A DNA stretch of 64,000 nt from Candidatus Dormiibacterota bacterium (GCA_024280995.1 JAMXLM010000018.1:434001-498000); one strand, 5' to 3'. Shown: positions 21,636-31,063, numbered from the stretch's first letter. A program made the numbers and translations. Notes: a model not told the origin generated them from the sequence alone.

Positions 21636-22193
21636 ATGGCGCGCGTAGTCGTCCGCTTTTTCGACGACGAGACGGTCGAAGGGGCCGCTCGGGACCTCGA
21701 TTTCGACGAGCCCGACTTCCTCGTCGAGGTCGACGACGCGGGTGGTCTCGAGAACAACGAGACGGCCTGGATTCCACTCACCGCCGTGAAGTGGGTCGAG
21801 CTCCAGCGCGACAAGGAGCTCGCCGACACGCCCACGCGCAAGGTCGCGATCCGGTTCCTCGACGGCGAGGTTCTCCGCGGGCACCTCGACGGCACGCTCG
21901 AGCGTCACCGCTACGGCGTGGTGCTTCACCTGCACGCCGAGCAGAGCGACAGCCCGATCCGCAAGCTCGGCATTCCCTTCTCGGCGGTCAAGGCGCTTTT
22001 CTTCGTGCGCGAGTTCGACGCGCGCGGGGAGGAGGCCGGTACGGCGTCGGATGCCTACCTGGCGCGCCGGACGATGGCGCCGCTGCTCGACGTGCTCGAG
22101 GAGATGGACATGCTGACGCGGCTGCACCGCGACGGGCTGCTGTCCGACACCGAGTACGCGAACAAGCGGACGCTGGTGCTGGAAAGGCTCTAA
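21636..22193 (+). CDS. Hypothetical protein with two RVVVRFFDDE-type repeats and a SHOCT-like tail
   Basis: A 185-residue acidic protein. It begins ARVVVRFFDDETVEGAARDLDF, and a similar unit recurs near residue 68 (RKVAIRFLDGEVLRGHLDG), suggesting two small beta domains of the same kind. The C-terminus (LEEMDMLTRLHRDGLLSDTEYANKR) resembles short SHOCT-type helical hairpins, which often sit at protein ends in membrane or secretion contexts. No enzyme motif. A TAGAGT box ends nine nucleotides before the ATG. Function unknown. Confidence 0.7.
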   Translation: MARVVVRFFDDETVEGAARDLDFDEPDFLVEVDDAGGLENNETAWIPLTAVKWVELQRDKELADTPTRKVAIRFLDGEVLRGHLDGTLERHRYGVVLHLHAEQSDSPIRKLGIPFSAVKALFFVREFDARGEEAGTASDAYLARRTMAPLLDVLEEMDMLTRLHRDGLLSDTEYANKRTLVLERL

Positions 22194-22233
22194 ATCGGCG
22201 GGGCGAACGTTGGATTCCGGCCGCCTGAACCCG

Positions 22234-22251
22234 GGATGGTCGCGACCATCC
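22234..22251. promoter_or_regulatory. 18-bp perfect palindrome before pdxS, candidate operator
   Basis: GGATGGTCG-CGACCATCC is a perfect 18-bp palindrome ending 21 bp before the pdxS -10 box, at the place of a -35 element. No T-tract follows. It could bind a dimeric regulator of PLP synthesis; the regulator is unknown. Confidence 0.5.
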
Positions 22252-22272
22252 GGTATCGGTAGAGTCCCCGCG

Positions 22273-22278
22273 TAGAAT
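22273..22278 (+). promoter_or_regulatory. Candidate -10 box of pdxS, leaderless
   Basis: TAGAAT, one base from the TATAAT consensus, ends seven nucleotides before the pdxS GTG. No Shine-Dalgarno is present. Confidence 0.5.
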
Positions 22279-22285
22279 TTCGAAC

Positions 22286-23191
22286 GTGGCCCAGGCGAAC
22301 GGAAACGGCTCGGTGACAGGCTCCTTCAAGGTCAAGGCCGGGCTGGCCCAGATGCTCAAAGGCGGCGTGATCATGGACGTCGTCACGCCCGAGCACGCGC
22401 GCATCGCACAGGACGCGGGGGCATGCGCGGTCATGGCCCTCGAGCGCGTGCCCGCCGACATCCGCAAGGAAGGCGGTGTCGCCCGCATGTCCGACCCCGA
22501 CCTGATCAAGTCGATCATGGCCGCGGTCACGATCCCCGTAATGGCGAAGTGCCGCATCGGCCACTTCGTCGAGGCCCAGGTGCTCGAGGCGCTCGGCATC
22601 GACTACATCGACGAGTCCGAGGTCCTGACGCCCGCCGACGAGGAGAACCACATCGACAAGCACACCTTCAAGGTCCCGTTCGTCTGCGGATGTCGCGATC
22701 TCGGCGAGGCCACGCGGCGAATCGCCGAAGGCGCGGCCATGATCCGGACCAAGGGCGAGGCGGGTACAGGCAACGTCGTCGAGGCCGTGCGCCATGCGCG
22801 CGCCGTCAACGCCGGCATCCGCAAGCTCCAGGGATTGAATCACGCCGAGCTGGTCCACGAGGCCAAGCAGATCGGCGCCCCGGTCGAGGTGCTGGCCGAG
22901 TGCCAGAAGCTCGGTCGCCTTCCTGTCGTGAACTTCGCCGCCGGCGGCATCGCAACCCCGGCCGACGCCGCGCTGATGATGCAGCTCGGTGTCGATGGCG
23001 TCTTCGTCGGCTCCGGCATCTTCAAGTCCGAGGACCCCTTGAAGCGTGCCAAGGCGATCGTCGCGGCGACGACCTACTTCGACAAGCCCGAGGTCATCGC
23101 CGAGGTCTCCGCGGGATTGGGCGAGGCGATGCGCGGCCTCGAGATCCCCGCGATCCCCAAGGAAGAGCTGCTCGCTGCCAGGGGCTGGTAG
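22286..23191 (+). CDS. pdxS: Pyridoxal 5'-phosphate synthase subunit PdxS
   Basis: Synthase subunit that builds PLP from ribose 5-phosphate, glyceraldehyde 3-phosphate and ammonia. The 301-residue barrel protein has the [24 protein letters not shown] opening, [21 protein letters not shown], the two catalytic lysines (VMAKCRIGH and [12 protein letters not shown]) and the closing [12 protein letters not shown]. The GTG at 22286 is leaderless by position. The gene overlaps pdxT, its glutaminase partner. Confidence 0.97.
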   Translation: MAQANGNGSVTGSFKVKAGLAQMLKGGVIMDVVTPEHARIAQDAGACAVMALERVPADIRKEGGVARMSDPDLIKSIMAAVTIPVMAKCRIGHFVEAQVLEALGIDYIDESEVLTPADEENHIDKHTFKVPFVCGCRDLGEATRRIAEGAAMIRTKGEAGTGNVVEAVRHARAVNAGIRKLQGLNHAELVHEAKQIGAPVEVLAECQKLGRLPVVNFAAGGIATPADAALMMQLGVDGVFVGSGIFKSEDPLKRAKAIVAATTYFDKPEVIAEVSAGLGEAMRGLEIPAIPKEELLAARGW

Positions 23192-23777
23192 CACCGGGAA
23201 CTCACCCCTCATCGGGGTCCTCGCGATGCAGGGTGCGTTCGCTGAACATGTCAAGGCGCTCGAGTCCGTGGGCGCGCGCACGAGGCTCGTCCGCACGCGT
23301 GAGGACCTCGATGGGCTCGACGGCATCGTCCTTCCGGGCGGCGAGAGCACGACCATGACGATGCTGATGGAGCGCGTCGGCCTCCTCGAACCGCTGCGCC
23401 GGGCAATCGATCAGGGTCTTGCCACCCTCGCCACGTGCGCGGGCATGATCGTTCTCGCGCGCGACGTGACCGACGGCATGGCCGGCCAGCAAGGGCTCGC
23501 GCTGCTCGACATCGCCGTGCGCCGCAACGGATACGGCCGGCAGGTCGACAGCTTCGAAGCTCCGCTCCACATCGAGGGCATGGACGGCAAGACGTTTCCT
23601 GGCGTGTTCATCCGCGCGCCGCTTGTGGAACGGACCGGCGACGTCGAGGTCGTCGCGAGCTACGACGATCACCCGGTGGCCGTACGCCAGGGCCGCATCC
23701 TCGCGCTTGCCTTCCACCCGGAGCTGTCCGGCGACCTGCGCCTGCACAGAGAGTTCGTGCGCATGGCAAACAAATGA
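23175..23777 (+). CDS. pdxT: Pyridoxal 5'-phosphate synthase glutaminase subunit PdxT, probable CTG start
   Basis: Class I glutaminase that feeds ammonia to PdxS. Family text includes [31 protein letters not shown], the nucleophile Cys in [11 protein letters not shown] and the His-Glu pair in AFHPELSGD. The first in-frame ATG is inside IGVLAMQ and would remove the first beta strand, so initiation must be upstream. The only near-cognate codon is CTG at 23175, with AAGGAAG nine nucleotides before it and a 17-bp overlap with pdxS. This gives 200 residues. Confidence 0.93.
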   Translation: MPGAGSTGNSPLIGVLAMQGAFAEHVKALESVGARTRLVRTREDLDGLDGIVLPGGESTTMTMLMERVGLLEPLRRAIDQGLATLATCAGMIVLARDVTDGMAGQQGLALLDIAVRRNGYGRQVDSFEAPLHIEGMDGKTFPGVFIRAPLVERTGDVEVVASYDDHPVAVRQGRILALAFHPELSGDLRLHREFVRMANK

Positions 23778-24721
23778 AGATCCGCACCGCCGGCCTGCTC
23801 GACCTCGCCCGTATCGAGGAGATGCACCGCTCGGCCGAGATCAGGCTGAGCGAAGCCGAGCCTCCGGCCGCGCGACTGTGGTCGCTGCTGAGCTCGACGC
23901 TCTCGGCATTGCTGCCCCTGGCCCAGGACACGCTCATCTACGTCGCCGAGGACGGTGGCAAGGTCGTCGGCTTCATCCAGGCGTCGGGGCAGCCACAGGC
24001 CCTGGATCTCCGGATGGCGCGGGTGCTGCAGGTCCTGAACCTACAGGTCGCCGACGAAGCCGACCCGGACGAGGTTGCGCCGAGGCTCGTGGAGCATCTT
24101 TGCCGGCAGGCATTGGAGCGAGGGGCGCTGCGACTGTTCGTCCGCCTTCCCGACCGCGATCCTCTGCTTCCGGCGTTTCGAATGAAGGGATTCCGCCAGT
24201 ACGCGACCGAGCAGGTGCTCTACAGCGAACGGCCGCGGCAGCGCTCAGACGAGTACCCGATGGGGCTCCGCGCGAGCAAGCGCGGCGACGACCGCAAGCT
24301 CTATCACCTGTACCGCAAGGTCACGCCGCAGGGCGTGTCTCAGCTCGAGGCGCCCACCTATCGAGAGTGGAGGCCGCTGCACGCGGGTGAGATCGCCGGC
24401 GGCCAGGTCGTCGACCGGATCGAGGTCGTGGGCTGGGTGCGGATGCAGCGCGGGGGTGCCGCGCGTCCAGACACCCTGCAGTTTCTCGCCCTGCCGGAAA
24501 GCCCGCTGCCGTCGGAGCTCGCCGACTTCGGAATCTCGTTGCTCGGCGACTCGGACCGCCCGGCCTGGTCAAGCCTTCGTCACTACGATTCCCACATGAT
24601 CGAAGCTCTTCGCGGGCGTGGGTTCAGCGTGCTGCTGACGCAGCTGCTCCTGGTCAGGGAGCTCGCGATTCGTGTGCCCAAACCTGTCCGCGAGAAAGGC
24701 CTGGTGCCGTCCTTCGGATGA
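23774..24721 (+). CDS. GNAT-like N-acetyltransferase domain protein
   Basis: A 315-residue protein whose first half looks like a GNAT fold: [23 protein letters not shown], a central strand with VVGFIQASGQ, and a helix after GALRLFVRLPDRDPLLPAF with MKGFRQYATEQVLYSE, the typical last strands. The second half (from about residue 160) starts GLRASKRGDDRKLYHLYRKVTPQGV and may be a second, degenerate GNAT unit. The acceptor is unknown. The ATG overlaps the pdxT stop (ATGA); the 3' end overlaps the next gene as ATGA. Confidence 0.75.
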   Translation: MKIRTAGLLDLARIEEMHRSAEIRLSEAEPPAARLWSLLSSTLSALLPLAQDTLIYVAEDGGKVVGFIQASGQPQALDLRMARVLQVLNLQVADEADPDEVAPRLVEHLCRQALERGALRLFVRLPDRDPLLPAFRMKGFRQYATEQVLYSERPRQRSDEYPMGLRASKRGDDRKLYHLYRKVTPQGVSQLEAPTYREWRPLHAGEIAGGQVVDRIEVVGWVRMQRGGAARPDTLQFLALPESPLPSELADFGISLLGDSDRPAWSSLRHYDSHMIEALRGRGFSVLLTQLLLVRELAIRVPKPVREKGLVPSFG

Positions 24722-26259
24722 GCGCGCAGAGAGAGCCCGCCCGCGTATCGCGCTGGGACGACGAGATCGAGATGCTCGCGCGTGCGCTGCCGCCTGACCT
24801 TGCGCGGGCGCTGCACGAGCGCATCAGCCCGAGCGAGCTGCTCGAGATCGTGCTCGACCTTGGTCGCGAGCCTGAGGCGCGCGTGCCCGGCCGCGAGGTG
24901 CTTCTCGCCGACCATCCGGTCTCGGCCTCCGACCTCGACCACGTCGAGAACAACGTTGGTCAGTTCAGCGACGACAACCGCGCCGGCATCGAGCGCACCC
25001 TGCATCGCGTCTCGGCAATCCGCAACCGCTCGGGCCGCATCGTCGGTCTGACGATGCGGGTCGGACGCGCGGTCACCGGGACCGGCGAGATCATCCGCGA
25101 CATCGTCGTCAGCGGCCAGAGCATCCTTCTTCTCGGCCGCCCGGGCATCGGCAAGACCACGATGCTGCGCGAGTGCGCGCGCCTGCTGGCCGACGAGCTG
25201 CGCAAGCGCGTCGTCATCGTCGACACGTCGAACGAGATAGGCGGCGACGGTGACATCCCACACCCGGGCATCGGCCGCGCGAGGCGCATGCAGGTGAGGA
25301 CCCCGCTCCTGCAGCACGCGGTGATGATCGAAGCCGTTGAAAACCACATGCCCGAGGTGATCGTCATCGACGAGATCGGCACGGAGCTCGAGGCGGCCGC
25401 CGCACGGACGATCGCCGAGCGCGGGGTGCAGCTCATCGCCACCGCTCATGGGCAGACGTTGGAGAACCTGCTCGTCAACCCCACGCTCAACGACCTGCTG
25501 GGCGGAATCCAGAGCGTCACGCTCTCGGACGAGGAGGCGCGGCGCCGCGGCACGCAGAAGTCGGTGCTCGAACGCAAGGCGCCGCCGACGTTCGACGTCC
25601 TCATCGAGATCCAGGATCGTGACCGCGTGGCGATTCACATGCCGCTCGCGGACGTCGTCGACACCGCGCTGCGCGGGCCGATGCAGACGCCGAAGATCCG
25701 CGTGCGCACCCATGAGGGTCGAGTCATCTCCAACGTGGACGCGCCTGTGGAGGTGGTGGCCGAGCCACCCGCGGTCGTGTCCACCACCAAGCCGCTCGGA
25801 ATCTTTCCGTACGGCGTCAGCCGGCACCACGTCGAGCAGTCGATCCGCGAGCTCGACCTTCCCGTCCGGGTTCTCGGCAACCTCGACGGCGCGGGCGCCG
25901 TCCTGACCTTGAAGAACCACTACCGCCGCCGGCCGGACAGCCTGCGCCAGGCTGAGAGTCGCGGGCTGCCGATCCACATCCTCAAGAGCAACTCGGTCAG
26001 CCAGGTGCGTGACGCGCTTTCCCGCATCTATGGCGTCGAGAAGCAGGACGAAGCGACCACCCGCGCGCTCGCCGAGGCCGCCGCCGCGATCCGCCAGGTC
26101 AAGACGACACTGCGGCCGGTCGAGGTGTCGCCCCAGAACGCCTACCTGCGCCGGCTGCAGCACCAGCTGGTCGCCGAGAACGCGCTTTCCGCCCGCAGCA
26201 CCGGCAAAGAGCCGCAGCGCCGTTTGCGGATAACTCCGGCTCCAGAGCAGCCCGCCTAG
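24718..26259 (+). CDS. AAA ATPase with R3H domain (Ycf45/SpoIIIAA-like)
   Basis: A 513-residue protein. The AAA domain, related to SpoIIIAA and the chloroplast/cyanobacterial Ycf45 proteins, has Walker A GRPGIGKTT at 140-148, a VDTSNEIGGDGDIPHPGIGRARRMQV segment and Walker B PEVIVIDEIGTE. The C-terminus has an R3H-type single-strand nucleic acid-binding motif (RRLQH within NAYLRRLQHQLV). Between them lies a region with GIFPYGVSRHHVEQSIRELDLP repeated features. The role is not established; nucleic-acid-linked ATPase is known from domains only. It precedes tmk by 18 bp. Confidence 0.85.
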   Translation: MSAQREPARVSRWDDEIEMLARALPPDLARALHERISPSELLEIVLDLGREPEARVPGREVLLADHPVSASDLDHVENNVGQFSDDNRAGIERTLHRVSAIRNRSGRIVGLTMRVGRAVTGTGEIIRDIVVSGQSILLLGRPGIGKTTMLRECARLLADELRKRVVIVDTSNEIGGDGDIPHPGIGRARRMQVRTPLLQHAVMIEAVENHMPEVIVIDEIGTELEAAAARTIAERGVQLIATAHGQTLENLLVNPTLNDLLGGIQSVTLSDEEARRRGTQKSVLERKAPPTFDVLIEIQDRDRVAIHMPLADVVDTALRGPMQTPKIRVRTHEGRVISNVDAPVEVVAEPPAVVSTTKPLGIFPYGVSRHHVEQSIRELDLPVRVLGNLDGAGAVLTLKNHYRRRPDSLRQAESRGLPIHILKSNSVSQVRDALSRIYGVEKQDEATTRALAEAAAAIRQVKTTLRPVEVSPQNAYLRRLQHQLVAENALSARSTGKEPQRRLRITPAPEQPA

Positions 26260-26277
26260 ATACATTTCCCCAGTCAC

Positions 26278-26886
26278 ATGGCGACACGGGGTCTTTTCAT
26301 CACGTTCGAGGGCACGGAGGGTTCGGGCAAGACCACCCAGGCCGAGCTGCTGGCCGAATGGCTCCGGCCGAAGGACCCGGTGCTCGTGCGCGAGCCCGGC
26401 GGTACGGAGCTGAGCGAGCAGATCCGCGACGTCCTGCTCTACCGCGGGCTCGAGATCGACGCCGAGGCGGAGATGTACCTCTTCATGGCCTCGCGGCGGC
26501 AGTTGATCGCGGAGGTCATCGAGCCCGCGTTGGCGGCGGGCCAGATCGTGATCGCCGACCGCTACCACGACTCGACGCTGGCTTACCAGGGCGGCGCTCG
26601 CGGACTGGCGACGACCTGGCCGCCGAGCTTCCCGCGTCCCGACATCACGTTCCTGCTCATCGGCGACGTCGAGGCGGGGCTCGGCCGGCACGAGGCGGCG
26701 GGCAAGAGCAAGGACCGGATGGAGCGCGAGTCGATCGAGTTCCACCGCAGGGTGGCCGAGGCGTACGACCGCCTCGCGGACTCGGAGCCCGAACGCTTCG
26801 TCCGCCTGGACGCGGCGGGCTCGCGCGACAAGATCCAGTTCGAGGTCCGGGACCACCTGAAGACCCGCATCGAAGGGGTCGAGTAG
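26278..26886 (+). CDS. tmk: Thymidylate kinase
   Basis: Phosphorylates dTMP to dTDP. The 202-residue protein has the P-loop EGTEGSGKTT (residues 11-20), the substrate segment REPGGTELSEQIRD with the DR(Y/H) motif ADRYHDSTLAYQGGARGL, and a lid region near KSKDRMERES. A TACATT box ends eleven nucleotides before the ATG, so a very short leader is likely. The usual partner holB is 13 kb away in another operon. Confidence 0.96.
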   Translation: MATRGLFITFEGTEGSGKTTQAELLAEWLRPKDPVLVREPGGTELSEQIRDVLLYRGLEIDAEAEMYLFMASRRQLIAEVIEPALAAGQIVIADRYHDSTLAYQGGARGLATTWPPSFPRPDITFLLIGDVEAGLGRHEAAGKSKDRMERESIEFHRRVAEAYDRLADSEPERFVRLDAAGSRDKIQFEVRDHLKTRIEGVE

Positions 26887-26897
26887 GGCTCTTTCCG

Positions 26898-29276
26898 ATG
26901 ATCCGGGTGGAGGGCCTGCACAAGAGCTTCGGCGAAGTCCACGCGGTCGCGGGCGTCGACCTGCGCGTCGAGCGGGGTGAGATCCTGGTTCTTCTCGGCC
27001 AGAACGGTGCCGGCAAGTCGACCACCCTGAGGTGCCTGGGCGGCATCCTCAAGCCCGACGCGGGGACGATCGCGTTCGGCGACCTCCGTCTGCCGGACAA
27101 CCTCGACAACGTCCGGGCCAGGCTGGGCGTGGTCCCCGACCAGGCGCGACTTTACGGCCGCAACACCGCGACCGAGTACCTGGACCACTTCGGCTTTCTC
27201 TATGGGGTTCCCGCCGCCGAGAGGCAGCGCAAGATCGCCCAGCTGCTCGAGCGATTCGGGCTGGCCGATCGCACCGACACCGTTCTTGCCGCCTACTCGC
27301 GCGGCATGGCGCAGAAGGTCGCGTTGATACGCGCCACGCTTCACGAGCCCGACTGGATCTTCTGCGACGAGCCGACAGCGGGCCTTGATCCGGTCGCCGC
27401 GGCGGACATGCGCCACTACCTCGTCGAGCAGCGTGAGCGTGGCGCGGCTCTGATCCTTACCACCCACATCCTCGGCGACGCTGAGCTGATCGCGGACCGG
27501 ATCGCGATCATGCGCGGCGGTCGCATCGTCACCTCGGGCACGCTCGACGAGCTCCGTCAGAAGGCGGCGCATGGACGTACTTATGCCGCCAGGCTCGCCG
27601 GCCCACCGGGCGACCCGGTGGTGGTCGGCGCCTGGCTTGCCGAGCACGCGACGAGCCATACGCTCGACGGCGACGGCCTGAGCTTCACGCTCCCGTGGGA
27701 AACCCCGGTCGCCGAGCGTGCGCGGTTTGCGGCTCGCCTCGAGGCGGTGCTCGAGGCGCAGGGATCGCCGTACTTCGAGCTGGAAGAGCGGCAGCCCAGC
27801 CTCGAGGCGGTCTACCTCGACGCCATGTCCCAGCCGCTGCCGGACGCAGACCCCGCGCCGCGCCCGTCGCGATTCGTCGCGGGCATCGGCGCTGCCCGCA
27901 TGTTCGGGTCGATTCGCAACCAGGGCCGGTTGCTCGGTCATGCCCTGCCCTTCTACGTGAGCTCCTGGTGGAGGCGCGGGGACCTGAGCTGGGTCATGTA
28001 CCTGAACGCCTTCGTCCTGCTCCTGGTCGCCGCGACCTCGCTCTTCGGGCAGCTCCCCGGGCCCGCGGGCCAGATCACCGCCCGACTCGCCGGCACCGCC
28101 GCGTTGCAGGCCGGGCTGCTGCTGCCGCTCTTCTTCCTCTCGTTCGCCCTGCTCGAATCGATCAAGAGCTCGATCGGCATCTGGTGGGAGAAGGCGCAGG
28201 GATCTCTCGAGGTCCTGCTCTACACGCCTCTCGACGACCCCTCGCTCGTGTGGCTCGAGGTGCTGCCGGGGGCGATCGTAAGCACCGTCTGGGTGACGGC
28301 GTGGATGGCCGCCGGCATGGCGCTGCTCTCGTTTTTCGGCGAATCCGCGCCGTGGGATCTGCTGCCGGCATTCGCGTTCGTCGCCGCGGTCACGTCGTAC
28401 TGGGCCGCGATGGGCCGGATGCTCGGCTTCATGCTCTTCCCTCGTGAGGGCGCGGCCGGTGGGGCCTGGTCGTTCCTGCTCTCGCCGGTATCGGCGGCCG
28501 TCGCGGACCTACCGCTCGCCCTGTTCGTGTTCCGGTCGCCGCTCGCGATCGCGTCCCTCGCGCTGCCGATCACCGCGTGCTTCGCGCTGACGCTCATCTG
28601 CGGGGTGACCTTCGACCGCGAGCGTTTGATGGAAACCGGCGTGGGACGGCGGCGCAGGCGCGTGTGGTTCCAGCTCACGGTGGTGCGCAGGAACGTCGCG
28701 GCGATCGCGGCCGGACTTCTGATCGCGGCGGCGTCCGCCGGAATCGCCGGGGCGATCACCGCGGGCCAGCAGTGGCACTCATGGTCCGACGTGAGCGCGG
28801 CGGTGAGGGGCCGGACGCCGGATCCGCAACCCGTAGCGGCGGTCCAGCACCCGGCGCAGAACCCGAAGGTCATCGGCGTGACCGTCGCATCGGCCGGGCT
28901 TGCGGGCGTGGTTGCGACGCTGGCGCTGATGCTCGCGACGGTCGTGCTGAGCTTCGCCGCATTCTTCCTCCTGGGCGTGCCCGCGGTCTTGAACCTGGTC
29001 GTGCTCGGCGGGCTGTGGGGGGTGCAGGCCGGCTTCGGCGGAGGAGGCACGCTGCAGCCGTGGCTCGCGGGCGCGGGCGGTGTGGCTCTCCTCGCGCTGG
29101 CGCTGAACACAGGCTCCGCGCTGCCCATCTACTGGTCGCTTGCATTCGGCTCGGGCCGTCGCCTCGACCGGTTGCGCGAGGCGTGGTCGAACTACTGGGC
29201 GCTGTATCGCGCCCTGGTGATCCCCGCCTGCGTGGTTTTCGGTCTCGTGGTGTTCCGCCTGCTCGCGACCGGCTGA
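26898..29276 (+). CDS. ABC-2 exporter with ATPase and membrane domain in one chain
   Basis: A 792-residue protein. Residues 1-240 are an ABC ATPase: Walker A GQNGAGKST near 37, signature YSRGMAQK near 135, Walker B WIFCDEP and a TTHILGDAE switch region. A DUF4162-like regulatory segment follows (TSGTLDELRQKA onward), then from about residue 335 an ABC-2 membrane region with about ten helices, including EKAQGSLEVLLYTPL, the ABC-2 hallmark. The start ATG is 11 bp after tmk. The order ATPase then membrane domain is that of eukaryotic ABCG half-transporters; in bacteria these parts are usually separate, as in the pair at 9.8-11.9 kb. Substrate unknown. Confidence 0.87.
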   Translation: MIRVEGLHKSFGEVHAVAGVDLRVERGEILVLLGQNGAGKSTTLRCLGGILKPDAGTIAFGDLRLPDNLDNVRARLGVVPDQARLYGRNTATEYLDHFGFLYGVPAAERQRKIAQLLERFGLADRTDTVLAAYSRGMAQKVALIRATLHEPDWIFCDEPTAGLDPVAAADMRHYLVEQRERGAALILTTHILGDAELIADRIAIMRGGRIVTSGTLDELRQKAAHGRTYAARLAGPPGDPVVVGAWLAEHATSHTLDGDGLSFTLPWETPVAERARFAARLEAVLEAQGSPYFELEERQPSLEAVYLDAMSQPLPDADPAPRPSRFVAGIGAARMFGSIRNQGRLLGHALPFYVSSWWRRGDLSWVMYLNAFVLLLVAATSLFGQLPGPAGQITARLAGTAALQAGLLLPLFFLSFALLESIKSSIGIWWEKAQGSLEVLLYTPLDDPSLVWLEVLPGAIVSTVWVTAWMAAGMALLSFFGESAPWDLLPAFAFVAAVTSYWAAMGRMLGFMLFPREGAAGGAWSFLLSPVSAAVADLPLALFVFRSPLAIASLALPITACFALTLICGVTFDRERLMETGVGRRRRRVWFQLTVVRRNVAAIAAGLLIAAASAGIAGAITAGQQWHSWSDVSAAVRGRTPDPQPVAAVQHPAQNPKVIGVTVASAGLAGVVATLALMLATVVLSFAAFFLLGVPAVLNLVVLGGLWGVQAGFGGGGTLQPWLAGAGGVALLALALNTGSALPIYWSLAFGSGRRLDRLREAWSNYWALYRALVIPACVVFGLVVFRLLATG

Positions 29277-29279
29277 CGG

Positions 29280-30410
29280 TTAGAGGTCCAGTGCCTCCGC
29301 GACCAGCTCCCGGTGATATGTCGCGTCGCCCAGCGTCACCTCTGAGGACTTGGCGCGCTTGAAGTAGAGATGCATGTCGTGCTCCCAGGTGAACCCGATG
29401 CCTCCGTGCACCTGGATGCCGTCGCCCGCGACCTTGCGATACGCATCGGACACGTAAGCCTTCGCCATCGACGACGCCAGCGAGCGGTCGGGCGCGTCGG
29501 CGTCGACCGTCCACGCCGCGTAATAGGTCGCCGACCGGCCGCTCTCCGACAGCACCAGCATGTCGGCGAGCTTGTGCGACACCGCCTGGTAGATGCCGAT
29601 CGGCTTGCCGAACTGGTGACGCGTCTTCGCGTACTCGGTCGACGTCTCGAGCACCTTCTGCACGCCGCCCACCATCTCGGCGCACAGCGCGGCGGTCGCC
29701 CATTCCAGCGCTCGCTTGAGGTGCGGCCAGGCCTTGTCGGCGGAACCCATGACCGCATCGGCGCCGACCTGCGCACCGTCGAAGCGAATCTCGTACCACC
29801 GCCGCGTCTGGTCGAGCGTCTCAAGCGGCTTGACCTCGAGACGCTTCATGTCGTGATCGACCAGGAACAGCGTGATGCCGTCCTCACCTTCGCCGCGCGT
29901 GCGCGCGGCGACGACGATGTGGTCCGCGACACCGGCGTCAGGAACGAAGGTCTTGACCCCATCGAGCTGCCAGCCTCCGGAGCGCTGATGCGCGCCGAGG
30001 CCGATCGCATGCGCATCCCAGCGTCCTGCCGGCTCAGTCAGCGCGAGCGTCGAGCGTGCGGATCCCTCGGCGATCGCGTTGAGGACCTTCTTCTTCTGCG
30101 CCTCGGTGCCGGCTTCGATGATGGCGGGCACCGCGAGCCCCATGGTGGAGAAGAAGGGCCCTGGAAGGAGCGCCCGGCCGGCCTCCTCCAGGACGACCAC
30201 CAGGTCGAGGAAGGTGCCGACGCCGCCGTACTCCTCCGGTATGCCGAGCGCGGTCCATCCCAGGCCGGCGATCTTCTTCCACAGCGCTTCGTCGTAGGCG
30301 TCGGGCGTATCCATCAGCCTGCGCACGACGGACGGGGGACACTCCTTGGCCAGGAATTCGCGCGCCGAGCGGCGCAGCATCTCCTGCTCTTCGGAGAACG
30401 CGAAGTCCAC
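29280..30410 (-). CDS. Acyl-CoA dehydrogenase
   Basis: FAD enzyme that introduces a double bond in acyl-CoA. The 376-residue protein has the standard order: N-terminal helices (MDFAFSEEQEMLRRSAREFL), a LALTEPAG flavin-binding loop, the ETSTEYAKTRHQFGKPIGIYQAVSHKLADM segment and a HGGIGFTWEHDMHLYFKRAK C-terminal motif. The latter wording is of the FadE type used on longer or branched substrates, including steroid side chains, but chain length cannot be read. GTG at 30410 has TAGACT ending eight nucleotides before it. Confidence 0.93.
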   Translation of the reverse strand: MDFAFSEEQEMLRRSAREFLAKECPPSVVRRLMDTPDAYDEALWKKIAGLGWTALGIPEEYGGVGTFLDLVVVLEEAGRALLPGPFFSTMGLAVPAIIEAGTEAQKKKVLNAIAEGSARSTLALTEPAGRWDAHAIGLGAHQRSGGWQLDGVKTFVPDAGVADHIVVAARTRGEGEDGITLFLVDHDMKRLEVKPLETLDQTRRWYEIRFDGAQVGADAVMGSADKAWPHLKRALEWATAALCAEMVGGVQKVLETSTEYAKTRHQFGKPIGIYQAVSHKLADMLVLSESGRSATYYAAWTVDADAPDRSLASSMAKAYVSDAYRKVAGDGIQVHGGIGFTWEHDMHLYFKRAKSSEVTLGDATYHRELVAEALDL

Positions 30411-30418
30411 GAGACCGC

Positions 30419-30424
30419 AGTCTA
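30419..30424 (-). promoter_or_regulatory. Candidate -10 box, leaderless acyl-CoA dehydrogenase gene
   Basis: TAGACT in minus sense ends eight nucleotides before the GTG at 30410; no Shine-Dalgarno is seen. It overlaps the stop of the upstream gene at 30422. Confidence 0.35.
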
Positions 30425-31063
30425 GTTAGTACTGGGCTCCGACTCGTGTGCTGGAAGCTCGGGCAGCTCCTCCTCGACGTGTGCGGGCAGCTCGGGCTCC
30501 TGTTCCGGCTCGGGGTCCGCCGCTGCGACAGGTGCCGGCTTCGGATCAGCGTGTGGCGCGACCGGCGGGATCCTGCGTGTGGGTGGAATCGAAGGCACCG
30601 GCGCCGTCCGCCGAAACACCACCATCAAGCCGAAGAACCCGATGAACAGCGCCGCGACCGCAAAGCCGGTGGCGAAGCCCATGCCCGTGTTCTCGCTCAG
30701 AGTCAGCGGTCGTTGCAAACCGCCGCCGCAGGGCGCCGGCGGCGCGGCGCAGCTACCGAGCGCCGCGAGCTGCAGCGGCACCGAGAACATCGCCAGCAGC
30801 CCATAGACGAGCGCCAGGCCCGCGATGAAGTAGAGGATCGCGCTCGCGCCGCGTCCCTGCTTGTAGACGAAGCCGCACGCGACGAACGCCAGCGCGGCGA
30901 TCGTGAACGGGATCCCGACCGAGGCGATGCGGCTCGAGGTTCCCCCGATGGCAAGCGGGAGCAGGCCGCCGACGAGCGCCACCGCGCCCGCCGCCCAGAA
31001 CGCCCAGGCAACCCGGTCCTCGGCCAGCTGATTCACGAGCGTGAATTCTGTCCTGCGGGACAC
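30422..31063 (-). CDS. Hypothetical four-helix membrane protein with acidic Pro-rich tail
   Basis: A 213-residue protein with four hydrophobic helices (about residues 18-40, 48-66, 74-98 and 128-150), two cysteines in a loop (GSCAAPPAPCGGG) that could form a disulfide outside, and a 55-residue C-terminal tail of Pro, Glu and Ala (EPEQEPELPAHVEEELPELPAHE). No family recognised. It lies between two acyl-CoA dehydrogenase genes on the same strand, so it may be in their transcript. Confidence 0.6.
   Translation of the reverse strand: MSRRTEFTLVNQLAEDRVAWAFWAAGAVALVGGLLPLAIGGTSSRIASVGIPFTIAALAFVACGFVYKQGRGASAILYFIAGLALVYGLLAMFSVPLQLAALGSCAAPPAPCGGGLQRPLTLSENTGMGFATGFAVAALFIGFFGLMVVFRRTAPVPSIPPTRRIPPVAPHADPKPAPVAAADPEPEQEPELPAHVEEELPELPAHESEPSTN

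Noticed and set aside
24583-26856. 757-codon open frame on the minus strand opposite the R3H-ATPase and tmk
   Set aside because: Same reason: no family sequence, while the plus strand carries intact Walker motifs and a normal thymidylate kinase.
18769-29276. Riboswitch or T-box before ilvE or pdxS
   Set aside because: The likely transcription starts coincide with the start codons, leaving no leader to fold.
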